From positions 62,001 to 126,000 of the forward strand of contig CAKVOE010000002.1 of assembly GCA_934778215.1 (NCBI GenBank): DNA of 64,000 bases, read 5' to 3'. The position numbers and the translations under genes are program-made. Positions within the stretch are counted from its first letter, which is position 1; each line of letters starts with the position of its first letter. Below, piece after piece: positions 1-10,272 of this stretch. Source of the DNA: an uncultured Clostridia bacterium (GTDB lineage Bacteria; Bacillota; Clostridia; Christensenellales; UBA1242). The notes under the pieces are model-generated. The model was given only the letters and a program-made list of their open reading frames with translations. It did no database searches and was not told the origin of the DNA.

Positions 1-118
1 ATACCTTATATTATAGTTTTGTATTTTGTTGTTGTCAATATTTATGACCGCATACGCCCATATTTTGGGGTTAATTTTATACTTATATATTTAAACTACA
101 ATACAATCATCTATTTTA

Positions 119-163
119 ACAAAAAAAGCACCTTACCAAATAAATAGGTAAAGTACTTTTTGA
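119..163 (-). terminator. Terminator after ppdK
   Basis: An imperfect stem (ggtaa/ttacc plus G-U pairs) on the minus strand is followed by a run of T. It lies just past the ppdK stop codon and fits a Rho-independent terminator. Confidence 0.75.
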
Positions 164-177
164 TTTTTTATAAACTA

Positions 178-2826
178 CTACTTGTTCATCTTTTCTTTAA
201 TTGCAGATTGAGCTGCAGCAAGACGAGCAATAGGCACTCTAAATGGAGAGCAAGAAACATAATCTAGACCAATTTTGTGGCAGAATTCGATACTTGATGG
301 GTCACCACCATGTTCTCCGCAAATACCACAATGTATAGATGGACGAGTCTTTCTTCCAAGAGTTACTGCCATATCCATAAGTTTACCAACACCAACGGTG
401 TCAAGTCTTGCAAATGGGTCAGACTCATAAATCTTATTTTGATAATAACTTGGCAAGAACTTACCAGCATCATCACGGCTAAATCCAAAGGTCATTTGGG
501 TTAGGTCGTTTGTACCAAAACAGAAGAATTCTGCTTGGGTAGCAATTTCGTCTGCGGTTAAAGCAGCACGAGGAATTTCTATCATAGTACCAACTTCGTA
601 CTTTAATTGAACACCTGCTTCTTTAATAACGGCGTCAGCAGTTTCTACAACTGTATTTTTTACAAATGCAAGTTCTTTAACTTCGCCAACTAGCGGAATC
701 ATAATTTCTGGAACAATCTTCCAGTCTGGGTGACGCTTAGAAACAGCGATGGCAGCCTTAATTACCGCTTTTGTTTGCATTACTGCAATTTCTGGATAGG
801 TAACGGTTAGACGGCAACCACGATGTCCCATCATTGGGTTAAACTCATGAAGGTCGGCAATAATTTGCTTAATTTGAGCAACGGTTTTGCCTTGTGTTTT
901 TGCAAGAGCTGCAATATCTTCTTCGCTTGTAGGAACAAACTCATGTAGAGGTGGGTCCAAGAAACGAATAGTTACTGGCATACCATGTAATGCTTCCATT
1001 AGTCCTTCAAAGTCTTTTTGTTGCATTGGTTCAATTTTTGCAAGAGCGGTTTCTCTTTCTTCTAGTGTATCAGAGCAAATCATTTCACGGAATGCACCAA
1101 TTCTTGATGGGTCAAAGAACATATGCTCGGTACGGCAAAGACCAATACCCTCAGCGCCTAATTCTACGGCACGCTCTGCGTCTTGAGGGGTATCAGCGTT
1201 GGTTCTAACACCAAGCTTTCTGTACTTGTCGGCAAGCTTCATAATTCTTCCAAAATAACCACTGTTTGGGTCTGCTGGAACGGTTTTAATGATGCAATTA
1301 TAAATGTTACCGGTAGAACCATCTAGGCTAATTCCGTCACCTTCATGATAGGTTTTGCCTGCAAGTGTAAAGCACTTGTTTTCTTCGTCCATTTTAATAT
1401 CGCCACAACCAGATACACAGCAAGTTCCCATTCCACGAGCAACAACGGCTGCGTGTGAAGTTTGACCGCCACGAACGGTTAAAATACCTTGAGCATATTT
1501 CATACCCTCAATATCTTCTGGGCTAGTTTCTAGACGAACTAAAACTACCTTTTCTTTGTTTTTGCCATGCTTAACAGCGTCTTCTGCTGTAAACACAATG
1601 GTACCAGCAGCAGCACCCGGAGAAGCTGCAATACCCTTACCAACAATGTTGTTTTTGTCTGCTTCTTTTAGTGCTTTTGCATCAAACTGTGGGTGCAATA
1701 ACATATCTAATGTCTTTGCATCAATTTGCATAAGTGCTTCTTCTTCGCTAATCATACCTTCGTCAATTAAATCACAAGCGATTCTAATTGCAGCGGCAGC
1801 GGTTCTTTTACCATTTCTGGTTTGAAGCATATATAGGTGCTTATCTTCAATAGTGAATTCCATATCTTGCATATCTCTATAATGGTTTTCTAGAGTGTTG
1901 CAAATTTCTTGGAATTGAGTGTAAACTTCTGGCATTACTTCTGCCATTTTTTGAATAGGCATTGGAGTTCTTACACCAGCAACAACGTCTTCGCCTTGAG
2001 CGTTCATCAAAAATTCGCCCATAAGACCCTTTTCGCCAGTAGCAGGATTTCGTGTAAACGCAACACCTGTACCACTAGTTTCGCCCATGTTACCAAATGC
2101 CATCATTTGAACGTTTACGGCTGTACCCCAAGAATAAGGAATGTCGTGATCCATACGATAAATGTTTGCACGTGGGTTATCCCAAGAACGGAATACCGCC
2201 TTAATTGCTTCAAACAACTGTTCCTTTGGATCGTCTGGGAAGTCCTTTCCTAATTGATTTTTGTATTCTGCCTTAAATTGATTAGCAAGAGTTTTTAAAT
2301 CTTCTGCGGTTAAATCTACGTCAAAAGTAACTCCCTTCTCTTCCTTCATTTTGTCTATTAGCTTTTCAAAGTACTTTTTGCCAACTTCCATAACGACATC
2401 TGAGAACATTTGAATAAATCTTCTATAACAGTCCCAAGCCCAACGAGGGTTGCCACTCTTTCTTGAAAGAGTTTCTACAACTTCTTCATTTAGTCCTAAG
2501 TTTAAGATGGTATCCATCATACCTGGCATAGATGCTCTTGCTCCTGAACGAACAGAAACAAGAAGTGGATTTTCTTTATCTCCAAACTTCTTACCAGTAA
2601 TCTCTTCCATCTTTTCGATGTTCGCCATAATTTCAGCACGAATTCCGTCATTAATTTGACGACCATCTTCATAGTACTGTGTGCAGGCTTCGGTTGTGAT
2701 AGTAAAACCTTGAGGAACAGGTAGACCAATTTTGGTCATTTCAGCAAGGTTTGCGCCCTTACCACCAAGAAGTTCTCTCATTTTGGCATTTCCTTCACTA
2801 AATAAATAAACGTATTTATTTGCCAT
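178..2826 (-). CDS. ppdK: Pyruvate, phosphate dikinase
   Basis: This 882-residue protein interconverts pyruvate, ATP and Pi with PEP, AMP and PPi in the cytoplasm. The usual PPDK domain order is visible: an N-terminal ATP-grasp domain (GGKGANLAEM near the start), the swivelling phosphohistidine domain with GGQTSHAAVVARGMG, and the C-terminal PEP/pyruvate barrel ending with the catalytic cysteine in HCGICGEHGG. Length is normal for the family (about 880). I chose the ATG at 2824-2826 because AAGGAG lies just upstream; an upstream in-frame start would add 11 residues without a ribosome binding site. It stands alone between its own promoter and terminator. In anaerobes the enzyme often serves PPi-linked glycolysis; that role here is inferred. 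Confidence 0.97.
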   Translation of the reverse strand: MANKYVYLFSEGNAKMRELLGGKGANLAEMTKIGLPVPQGFTITTEACTQYYEDGRQINDGIRAEIMANIEKMEEITGKKFGDKENPLLVSVRSGARASMPGMMDTILNLGLNEEVVETLSRKSGNPRWAWDCYRRFIQMFSDVVMEVGKKYFEKLIDKMKEEKGVTFDVDLTAEDLKTLANQFKAEYKNQLGKDFPDDPKEQLFEAIKAVFRSWDNPRANIYRMDHDIPYSWGTAVNVQMMAFGNMGETSGTGVAFTRNPATGEKGLMGEFLMNAQGEDVVAGVRTPMPIQKMAEVMPEVYTQFQEICNTLENHYRDMQDMEFTIEDKHLYMLQTRNGKRTAAAAIRIACDLIDEGMISEEEALMQIDAKTLDMLLHPQFDAKALKEADKNNIVGKGIAASPGAAAGTIVFTAEDAVKHGKNKEKVVLVRLETSPEDIEGMKYAQGILTVRGGQTSHAAVVARGMGTCCVSGCGDIKMDEENKCFTLAGKTYHEGDGISLDGSTGNIYNCIIKTVPADPNSGYFGRIMKLADKYRKLGVRTNADTPQDAERAVELGAEGIGLCRTEHMFFDPSRIGAFREMICSDTLEERETALAKIEPMQQKDFEGLMEALHGMPVTIRFLDPPLHEFVPTSEEDIAALAKTQGKTVAQIKQIIADLHEFNPMMGHRGCRLTVTYPEIAVMQTKAVIKAAIAVSKRHPDWKIVPEIMIPLVGEVKELAFVKNTVVETADAVIKEAGVQLKYEVGTMIEIPRAALTADEIATQAEFFCFGTNDLTQMTFGFSRDDAGKFLPSYYQNKIYESDPFARLDTVGVGKLMDMAVTLGRKTRPSIHCGICGEHGGDPSSIEFCHKIGLDYVSCSPFRVPIARLAAAQSAIKEKMNK

Positions 2827-2864
2827 AATTTTCTCCTTAAATATTTTTGTCTTCGACAAAGTGT

Positions 2865-2894
2865 ATTATATCACACCCAATTTATTTGTTGCAA
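2865..2894 (-). promoter_or_regulatory. Sigma-A-type promoter of ppdK
   Basis: On the minus strand TTGCAA (2889-2894) and an extended TGTGA-TATAAT (-10 at 2865-2870) are 18 bp apart, about 40 bp before the chosen ppdK start. Confidence 0.7.
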
Positions 2895-3145
2895 CCATAT
2901 TTAATAATTTGTTAAAATTTTTGTACACAACGCCCGCTAACTCCCCACAAAAATCATTGTTTGGTTTTTGCTAAAATTGTCCCACTTTTGCAACTTGTTT
3001 GATGTTTTTTTAACTTATGCATTAATATATTTTGATAGCCTACAAAAAAAACTATTTTTTTACTTATGTAGCCTATTTATTTTGTAGCCTGCAAAAAAAA
3101 CATCTTTTTGACTAAGGTAATGAAACCCCTTTTGTTAAAGGTACA
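2895..3145. other. Intergenic AT-rich DNA with a short degenerate direct repeat
   Basis: No gene is visible. Two similar units of about 35 bp (3031-3066 and 3081-3115) share the core tagcct, then R-caaaaaaa, then a T-tract and act, offset by 50 bp. No open frame or strong hairpin was found. Confidence 0.5.
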
Positions 3146-3185
3146 CAAAAAAATCTCTCACTTTAACTTGTGAGAGATTTTTTTT
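3146..3185 (-). terminator. Terminator after the DUF3267-like gene
   Basis: A stem of aaatctctcac with its complement, followed by a T-run on the minus strand, overlaps the stop codon of the 3184-3879 gene. Confidence 0.85.
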
Positions 3186-3879
3186 ATTGCTTTGAAGCAT
3201 TAAAAGTTGTTTTTTCTATGGTTATTTCGGCACCCTTTTGAGTTTCTAACTCGCTTTTTACATCTGCTAGTTTTGACTGCGTTGGCTGTTCGGTTTTTAT
3301 ATCCAATTTTTCATAAAAACGCTGTACAATTCCGTCATCTAGCATCAAAACTTCGGGAGAATTTCTTTTAAATAACAAAAGATATGCATCGTACAAATCG
3401 CCCACGCACCCACCAAAATGCATTGCAAAAAGCCACCAAAAAATAAACTTTATAACTACATTGGTGCAAACTATTGCAGGAATTAAAAAACCCGCCGAAA
3501 ATACGACAAATGGAGCAAGCGCTAATATAAGTGCCGACCATTTATAAAAATATAGACCTTCAAAATAACAATATGAAACGCCCACACCAAACCCAAACTT
3601 AGGTTTTTTGTGGGTTAAAATTACGCCCGCTAATCCGTGTATCCCTTCATGTGCAAAAACATAAGCAACTGTTCCCGCAATAAAGCCCACAAACGCCCAA
3701 TTGGAAATTCTTCCAATCGTTTTGAGTGTAGGTAGCAAAATAACCACCACAGGAACCAAAACTGCAAACATAGCAACTATTGCAATTAGGTTTAGTACAA
3801 CTTGCATTTTTGTAGGTTTTAGGTCTACCGCTTCGGTTAAGGTGTAACCCTCGGGCAATTTTTCTTCATACGCTTTCAT
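3184..3879 (-). CDS. Putative zincin-like membrane metallopeptidase (DUF3267-like)
   Basis: This 231-residue membrane protein has four or so hydrophobic segments (roughly residues 28-50, 58-75, 108-130 and 135-155). A zinc-protease signature, HEGIHGLAG, lies at about residue 77, at the end of the second membrane segment. That arrangement (HEXXH in or next to a membrane helix, further membrane helices, short soluble tail) is typical of the DUF3267 putative zincins of Firmicutes, whose substrates are unknown. The roughly 55-residue C-terminal tail is charged and probably cytoplasmic. It is monocistronic, with its own terminator. The family is supported by the motif; peptidase activity is inferred. 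Confidence 0.75.
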   Translation of the reverse strand: MKAYEEKLPEGYTLTEAVDLKPTKMQVVLNLIAIVAMFAVLVPVVVILLPTLKTIGRISNWAFVGFIAGTVAYVFAHEGIHGLAGVILTHKKPKFGFGVGVSYCYFEGLYFYKWSALILALAPFVVFSAGFLIPAIVCTNVVIKFIFWWLFAMHFGGCVGDLYDAYLLLFKRNSPEVLMLDDGIVQRFYEKLDIKTEQPTQSKLADVKSELETQKGAEITIEKTTFNASKQ

Positions 3880-3946
3880 ACCACCAAACTCCTTTTAAAC
3901 TAGTGTATCACACAAGTTGCACTCAACACAACTATTTAATTCATAT

Positions 3947-4651
3947 CTAAATAAATTTGTGCAATACTTTTAATTCGTCATCAATTTTTATTTCAAAAAA
4001 AGTGACCAAAAGTTTTAATAGGTTTTTACTTGCTTTAATGGTTGCGCTTAGTTCGTCCATACCACCCGACAACAACTGCATAAGGGTTTCGGCATCAGCC
4101 ATACTTAATTCCACACTATTTTCGGAACAATTGTTGCAAATAACGCCAAATTCTATATCAAAATAAATTGGTTTTTGCGTGTTTAGGTTTACATCTATAT
4201 TTATTGCAAAACCGCAAAACTCTAAACAGTCTAACACATATTTTGCAAGTATGGTTAGTACGCTAATATCGGTGTAACACAAATCTTGCAAAGCCTTTAA
4301 CAAGGACACAAAAAGCCCTGTGCAAGGTTGATTTTCTTTGGCTATTAATTTTGTGGTTTCTAAGCACCCCGCACCCGCATAATATTTGTTTAAATCGGTA
4401 GTCAGTTCAAAAAAACTATCGTAATGCGTACAATTTATTACCGTGTTAGAATTTCCAATTTTAACAAAAATATATTCGCCAAAAGAAAAAGGAAAACTGC
4501 AAAATGCAAGTTTTGCCTTAGGCTTTTTTACCCCTTTAATTTTTGCCTTTATTAACCCCCGCTCTACCGAAAGCAATGTCAAAATTTTGTCATATTCGCC
4601 AACATCGCTTGCGCCTAAGCAGATTGCGTTTTCCTTTAATTCTCTATCCAT
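3947..4651 (-). CDS. recO: DNA repair and recombination mediator RecO
   Basis: RecO loads RecA onto single-stranded DNA together with RecR/RecF in gap and break repair. This 234-residue product has the N-terminal OB-fold pattern (initial MDRELKENAICLGASDVGEYDKIL, then GLIKAKIKGVKK) and an all-helical C-terminus. Family members usually carry a four-cysteine zinc site in the C-terminal half; here only the second pair (CNNC, about residue 173) is clear and the first CxxC is replaced by a stretch with N, T, Q and K. Length is near the usual 240-260. It is last in the era-yqzL-recO block, the standard Firmicute order. Confidence 0.9.
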   Translation of the reverse strand: MDRELKENAICLGASDVGEYDKILTLLSVERGLIKAKIKGVKKPKAKLAFCSFPFSFGEYIFVKIGNSNTVINCTHYDSFFELTTDLNKYYAGAGCLETTKLIAKENQPCTGLFVSLLKALQDLCYTDISVLTILAKYVLDCLEFCGFAINIDVNLNTQKPIYFDIEFGVICNNCSENSVELSMADAETLMQLLSGGMDELSATIKASKNLLKLLVTFFEIKIDDELKVLHKFI

Positions 4652-4668
4652 ACTTTCTTTTGTATGCC

Positions 4669-4756
4669 AGACATAGTACCTTGCCCTATTCTTTTAATTT
4701 GCTAGCATAGGGCGGTTTTACCTACAACAACTATGTCTTACATAGTACCTTGTTTT
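4669..4756. repeat. Short direct repeat around a hairpin between yqzL and recO
   Basis: The motif acatagtaccttg occurs at about 4671-4683 and again at about 4739-4752. Between the copies, gccctat and atagggc can pair across a loop of 17 nt. There is no T-tract for a terminator; function unknown. Confidence 0.4.
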
Positions 4757-4757
4757 T

Positions 4758-4886
4758 TTACTTTTCTTCTCGCTCTTTTAGGTCGCTATAAAGTCTATAA
4801 TAATTTATATTGCCCGACCTTTTAAACAACTCCCACGCCAACTCTTTTGCACTTTTTTCTTTTTCAAAACCACTGTCTTTTTTCAT
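4758..4886 (-). CDS. yqzL: YqzL-family small protein
   Basis: This is a 42-residue minus-strand frame beginning MKKDSGFEKE, with an AAGGAT-type ribosome binding site. Its core, LAWELFKRSGNINYYRLYSD, matches the pattern of YqzL (W-x-x-F-x-x-[ST]G-x-[IV]-x-x-Y-x-L-Y), a 45-50 residue protein of unknown function found between era and recO in Bacilli and Clostridia. It is exactly in that position here, which makes the identification much firmer than length alone would allow. Confidence 0.85.
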   Translation of the reverse strand: MKKDSGFEKEKSAKELAWELFKRSGNINYYRLYSDLKEREEK

Positions 4887-4963
4887 ACCACATCTATCCT
4901 TTTTGTTGATTTATTGTAAGTATGCCCTTTTTGAAAAATTTTATAATTTTGAATACAACGGTA

Positions 4964-5863
4964 TTAAAGTCCTTTTTTGTCGTAACCAAAATCCCGTAGC
5001 GTGCTTAAATTGTCTTGCCAGTTTTCTCTAACCTTTACAAATGTATGTAAGTTGACTCTTTTTCCAACCAAATTTTCTATTTCTCGTCTTGCACTTATGC
5101 CAATCTTTTTTAGCATATCGCCATTTTTACCTATTATGATAGGTTTATGATTTTCTTTGGTGGCAATAATTTCTGCTTCTATTTCTACTACCTTGTTGCG
5201 TTCATCGAACTTTGGTATATCTACCGCTATGCCGTGCGGAATTTCTTCTTGCAAAAACAACAAAGCCTTTTCTCGAATAATTTCCGCCGTTAAGAACCTA
5301 ATACTTTTATCGGTAATTTGGTCAGGGTCAAACATAAATTCGCCCTCTGGCAATCTTTCTACAATTTTTTGAACCAAAGTTTCAACATCTTTTCCCGTTT
5401 TTGCACTTGTAGAGAAAAATTCGGTTATATATGGCAATTCATTTAACTTTGCAAGATTTGGGTAAACTTCGTCATATTTTGAGATGTCCGTTTTGTTTAT
5501 ACAAACAAAAATTGGAGCCTTAACATTTTTGTACTTTTCGAGCAATTTAAAGTCTTTTTCGCCTATTTTTGTGCCGTCTAAAACTACCAAAAGCACATCT
5601 ATTCCATTAACTGCACTATCTATGCTTTTTTTCATATATTGCCCAAGTTCATTTTTTGGATTTATTTCGCCCGGAGTATCTACAAATACAATTTGATAAT
5701 CATCGCCCGTTTTTATTCCCAATATTTTGTTTCGGGTAGTTTGTGGCTTTGGCCCCGTAATAGAAACCTTTGCTCCTACCATTGCATTAATTAAACTACT
5801 TTTGCCAACATTTGGTCTGCCAACCACTGCTACAAAACCTGCTTTTTTCTTTTGATTTTCCAT
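4964..5863 (-). CDS. era: Ribosome-assembly GTPase Era
   Basis: Era is an essential GTPase that binds the 3' end of 16S rRNA during 30S assembly. This 299-residue protein has G1 GRPNVGKSS, G3 DTPG, G4 NKTD and G5 SAKTGKD, followed by the C-terminal KH domain (with IIGKNGDMLKKIG). The length is canonical. The start is the ATG at 5861-5863, preceded by AAGGAG; a longer reading lacks a ribosome binding site. It follows ybeY by 10 bp and precedes yqzL, so it is co-transcribed with the late sporulation and ribosome-maturation cluster. Because the 3' end of this organism's 16S rRNA carries an unusual base pair near the decoding site, Era's RNA target would be worth inspecting. Confidence 0.97.
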   Translation of the reverse strand: MENQKKKAGFVAVVGRPNVGKSSLINAMVGAKVSITGPKPQTTRNKILGIKTGDDYQIVFVDTPGEINPKNELGQYMKKSIDSAVNGIDVLLVVLDGTKIGEKDFKLLEKYKNVKAPIFVCINKTDISKYDEVYPNLAKLNELPYITEFFSTSAKTGKDVETLVQKIVERLPEGEFMFDPDQITDKSIRFLTAEIIREKALLFLQEEIPHGIAVDIPKFDERNKVVEIEAEIIATKENHKPIIIGKNGDMLKKIGISARREIENLVGKRVNLHTFVKVRENWQDNLSTLRDFGYDKKGL

Positions 5864-5873
5864 AACTTTCTCC

Positions 5874-6371
5874 TTATTCACTAAAATTATATCCGCACAG
5901 AGCACCAACTTCTTGCTCTACCTTATGCATAACAACATAGTCTTCATCTTTTATATGGTCATAACCCAAACAATGCAAAATGCTATGTAAACTTAACCGA
6001 ACCAACTCCGTTTCAAGGCTATGCTTAAACTCTTTTGCCTGTGCTTTTGCAACATCTATGCAAAGTAGCATATCGCCAAGCGAAAAGGCGTTATTTTCTG
6101 GGTTTATATTAAATTTGTGGTCTATGTTTGTAAGGTCAATAATTTCTCCAACCGCCAAATTTATTGACGGAAAACTTAAAACATCGGTTGGGGTGTCTTT
6201 TCCTCTTTGATTTTTGTTAACCTCTCTAATCTCGTCAGGCGTTACAAACGCAATATTAATTTCGGTTGGTGCCGTTTGATGCAAATATTTTAGGCACTCT
6301 TCCATAACCCGTTGCATTTCCTCTCTTGTTTTTTTTGGCACCTTTAATGTATTTAAAAAGTTAACAATCAT
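5874..6371 (-). CDS. ybeY: Endoribonuclease YbeY (rRNA maturation)
   Basis: This 165-residue metal-dependent RNase of the UPF0054 family takes part in 16S rRNA 3'-end maturation and ribosome quality control. The zinc-binding signature H-x3-H-x5-H is present as LHSILHCLGYDH near residue 140. Length and the RGKDTPTDVLSFP segment are typical. It starts 3 bp after the yqfD stop and precedes era by 10 bp. The phoH gene that normally sits just upstream in Firmicutes is absent from this cluster. Confidence 0.95.
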   Translation of the reverse strand: MIVNFLNTLKVPKKTREEMQRVMEECLKYLHQTAPTEINIAFVTPDEIREVNKNQRGKDTPTDVLSFPSINLAVGEIIDLTNIDHKFNINPENNAFSLGDMLLCIDVAKAQAKEFKHSLETELVRLSLHSILHCLGYDHIKDEDYVVMHKVEQEVGALCGYNFSE

Positions 6372-6374
6372 CTG

Positions 6375-7511
6375 TTATTCTCCACGTATAGATATTTTTA
6401 AAACAGTTTCTATATTACAAATCACTTTGGTAACACTTCCTAAGTTTATAACTTTATAATTTACTCCTAAATTTTCTGCACCGACAGGCATATTTTTGCT
6501 TGCATTTTCTAACGCTTGATGCTTTAAATTTTCTACCAACTGTTCTGAGTCTATTATATCACACACTTCTTCAATTTCATAGTAGTTAATGGAAATTTTT
6601 TTAATCGGCAACAAATTATTTTGACTTAAATTGCTTTCGGTTTGTTCGGTTTCGTATAATGCGAACAAACTTTTGGCGTCATCTTCGGTGTTTTTAGAAA
6701 TATACGCCCTTTTGCCAAATATTTCGATATATTCAACCGTTATTTCCCTTCCTGTTTTTGAGGTAGATTTATTTATGGTAGAACCCACACACTCGCCCAT
6801 AATCCAGCACCTAGCAAAAATATCGCCTTTGGCTTCCATAAAACAATCGCCAACCTTGCCGGCACTAATTAATGGCTGACCCGCCACCACCGCCTCTCCT
6901 ACATTTACAAGCAAATTTCCGCTTGCAAAGTCAATTTTTTCTATAACTCCACTATGGCTTGCAACTATGCTTTTTTCGGACAAAGCCTTTTTGCCAACAG
7001 CCTGCTTTACAAAAACTTTAAGGTTTACACCCTCTTCTTCTACCACAACCAAAGAGCAATCGTTAACATTTTTTAATATTTGCCGTTCAATATCTCGTGT
7101 GGCAATCTTTTGTTTTTTCGCTCCCGACTTTAAGTTTTCGCTATTAAGAAATTGCACGACCTGCTCTTTAATTTTTGCATTGTTTGTATCTACTTCAACC
7201 TCTACTCGCCAATAAATTCCAGTCGCAAAAAAACAAGCGTAAAAAGTAAACAGCAACCCAACCATTAACCCAAATCTATACCAATTTCGCCTTAAAAAAT
7301 ATAATATTCCACTACCACCAACAATTTTGTAGTCTAGTTTATGTGCTACCATAACGCCTTTAATTTTAGCAAAATTTTTGCTTTCGCACAAAAAAACTAG
7401 CCTATTATAATCACTTCTTTCTATATTTTCTAGGTTTAGAGCCTCCTTTTGCAAGGCGTCCAAAAACCTATCCAAATTTAGCCCAATAATTTCGCATCGA
7501 ATTTTACCCAT
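6375..7511 (-). CDS. yqfD: Sporulation protein YqfD
   Basis: This 378-residue membrane protein belongs to the YqfD family, which is required for efficient sporulation in Bacilli and Clostridia. The N-terminus (MGKIRCEIIGLN) leads into a soluble domain, one membrane segment at about residues 86-106, and a long extracytoplasmic region typical of the family. The start at 7509-7511 leaves one base between it and the yqfC stop and follows AAGGTG; a reading from an upstream ATG would overlap yqfC. By analogy with Bacillus it should be expressed in the mother cell under sigma-E, but I did not identify a sigma-E promoter. Confidence 0.9.
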   Translation of the reverse strand: MGKIRCEIIGLNLDRFLDALQKEALNLENIERSDYNRLVFLCESKNFAKIKGVMVAHKLDYKIVGGSGILYFLRRNWYRFGLMVGLLFTFYACFFATGIYWRVEVEVDTNNAKIKEQVVQFLNSENLKSGAKKQKIATRDIERQILKNVNDCSLVVVEEEGVNLKVFVKQAVGKKALSEKSIVASHSGVIEKIDFASGNLLVNVGEAVVAGQPLISAGKVGDCFMEAKGDIFARCWIMGECVGSTINKSTSKTGREITVEYIEIFGKRAYISKNTEDDAKSLFALYETEQTESNLSQNNLLPIKKISINYYEIEEVCDIIDSEQLVENLKHQALENASKNMPVGAENLGVNYKVINLGSVTKVICNIETVLKISIRGE

Positions 7512-7512
7512 T

Positions 7513-7776
7513 TTACGCACCTTGCCTTGTAATTGATAAAATATCACCACTAATTATTAACTCGCCTTTTTCTAGTCGTTTTATAATCATTTTGGCACCA
7601 TCTACAACAATTTTTTGATTACTCATTAATCTGATGCAAATATTGGTGTTGCAAAAAGAAATAATTTTTTTGTATCCTTCCACCACTAAAATTTTGTCGC
7701 CAAAACAATGAAGCGCATATTCTGCATTAGTGTAATCAATACCAAACAACTTTTCTATTTCATTACTAAAACTCAT
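7513..7776 (-). CDS. yqfC: Sporulation protein YqfC (YabP family)
   Basis: This 87-residue protein of the YabP/YqfC family matches the usual length and beta-rich pattern (LVVEGYKKIISF, LIISGDILSITRQG). YqfC is a mother-cell sporulation protein encoded next to yqfD, as here with one base between them. It heads the yqfC-yqfD-ybeY-era-yqzL-recO run. Upstream lie a GC-rich hairpin and the structured region near the 16S gene. Confidence 0.85.
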   Translation of the reverse strand: MSFSNEIEKLFGIDYTNAEYALHCFGDKILVVEGYKKIISFCNTNICIRLMSNQKIVVDGAKMIIKRLEKGELIISGDILSITRQGA

Positions 7777-7863
7777 AATAAATGTTATGACAGAATTTTT
7801 GCATATATGAAAGTGTATTCATTCACAACCAGGAAAGTTTCGCCCAAATTTAGGTTTATAAAT

Positions 7864-7883
7864 AACGGGCGGAAACGCCCGTT
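7864..7883. terminator. Strong GC hairpin between the RNA locus and yqfC
   Basis: A perfect 8-bp stem (aacgggcg / cgcccgtt) closes a GAAA tetraloop. Both flanks are T- or A-rich, so it could stop transcripts from either side; the most likely client is the minus-strand RNA region upstream of yqfC. Confidence 0.6.
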
Positions 7884-7927
7884 TATTTTTCATATTTTAT
7901 TTATAACAACATAATTTCTCAACACTC

Positions 7928-8098
7928 AAAAAGGATACCACCCCAGCAGGTTTGCCAAGATTTTGGGAATGAAACTTTTAAGACAGGTTGCCCATAAGGT
8001 TATCCTATGAGCGTTCTGGCTTGAAATGTTTCAACCCAAAAGATTGGTAAAGATGCGGACAGTTGGTGCCGTCCGTCCGGCAGGCGGACGGAACATCG
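7928..8098 (-). ncRNA. Candidate structured non-coding RNA (rod-like)
   Basis: There is no open frame, but the region can fold into one long interrupted rod. ggataccacc (7933-7942) pairs with ttggtgcc near 8063-8070. A stretch ccaagattttgggaatgaaac (about 7955-7975) is almost fully complementary to one at 8028-8047. The tip is cataagg-ttat-cctatg. A GC-rich hairpin (ccgtccg-gcagg-cggacgg, 8073-8091) lies at one end. On the minus strand the rod ends in TTTTT and a TATAAA-like -10 element (about 8108-8113) lies before it. A long bulged rod of this size resembles 6S RNA; I could not recognise its conserved bases, so identity is open. SRP RNA, tmRNA and RNase P signatures were not seen. Confidence 0.45.
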
Positions 8099-8145
8099 TA
8101 TGCAACTTTTATAACAGATTTACTTATGCATTAACTAATTTTAAC

Positions 8146-8181
8146 AAAAAAATAATCCTTAGAGAAAACTCTCTAAGGATT
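8146..8181 (-). terminator. Terminator after 16S rRNA
   Basis: A perfect 12-bp stem (aatccttagaga / tctctaaggatt) with an aaac loop is followed by seven T on the minus strand. It sits about 200 bp past the 16S 3' end and closes the unit before any 23S gene. Confidence 0.9.
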
Positions 8182-8378
8182 TAAACTTCATCAAATAACT
8201 TGAATTGATAGGCCTATACTTTACAGTCCTTGTAACATATTTCTCTGTGTGTTTACTGTCCACAGATACTTCTGTCGGTTTACAGAATAACAGGTTCTTC
8301 ATTATTGGTGTACAACCAATAAGTCGACAAGATGTTGCATTAGGCTTTATACAAGATAAATCTAATTTGCAACTCCTT

Positions 8379-9900
<1,522 letters not shown>

Positions 9901-10139
9901 AAAAATTAAGATTTTTATTCTAACTAACGAACTTTTATTACTGACGTAATAAAGTTTGTATTTGCTAAACTTTAAAAAATTGTGTGAATATTATTCACGA
10001 TTGACAAGGACATGATTTTTAAGTTGAAAAATTCTTCAACACGAATCTTGTATAAAACCTATCAATTCAAATTATTTAATTGTGAAGTTTCGTTTGTCGC
10101 ACATTTCCGCAATTCAGCGGTGCCGTGACGACATTAACA

Positions 10140-10168
10140 ATATTATCACTATTGTTTTTGTTTGTCAA
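10140..10168 (-). promoter_or_regulatory. rrs promoter P2 (proximal)
   Basis: TTGACA (10163-10168) and TAATAT (10140-10145) are separated by exactly 17 bp on the minus strand, about 240 bp before mature 16S. The spacer closely resembles that of P1 (aacaaaaacaatag here, aataaaaacaaagg in P1), suggesting a duplicated promoter. Confidence 0.9.
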
Positions 10169-10272
10169 CACTTTTTTCAAAAATTTTTCGATTTTTTTAA
10201 AAGTTTTTTTTGAAGCAACTAAATTTACTTAAAAAGTTTATTTTGTGGTGCTTTCTCGTTGACAGCGAAACA

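Noticed and set aside
7928..8098. Assignment of the rod RNA to SRP RNA, tmRNA or RNase P
   Set aside because: The SRP GGAA tetraloop/GCAGCC motif, the tmRNA tag frame and TpsiC arm, and the RNase P GAGGAAAGUC motif were all looked for and not found.
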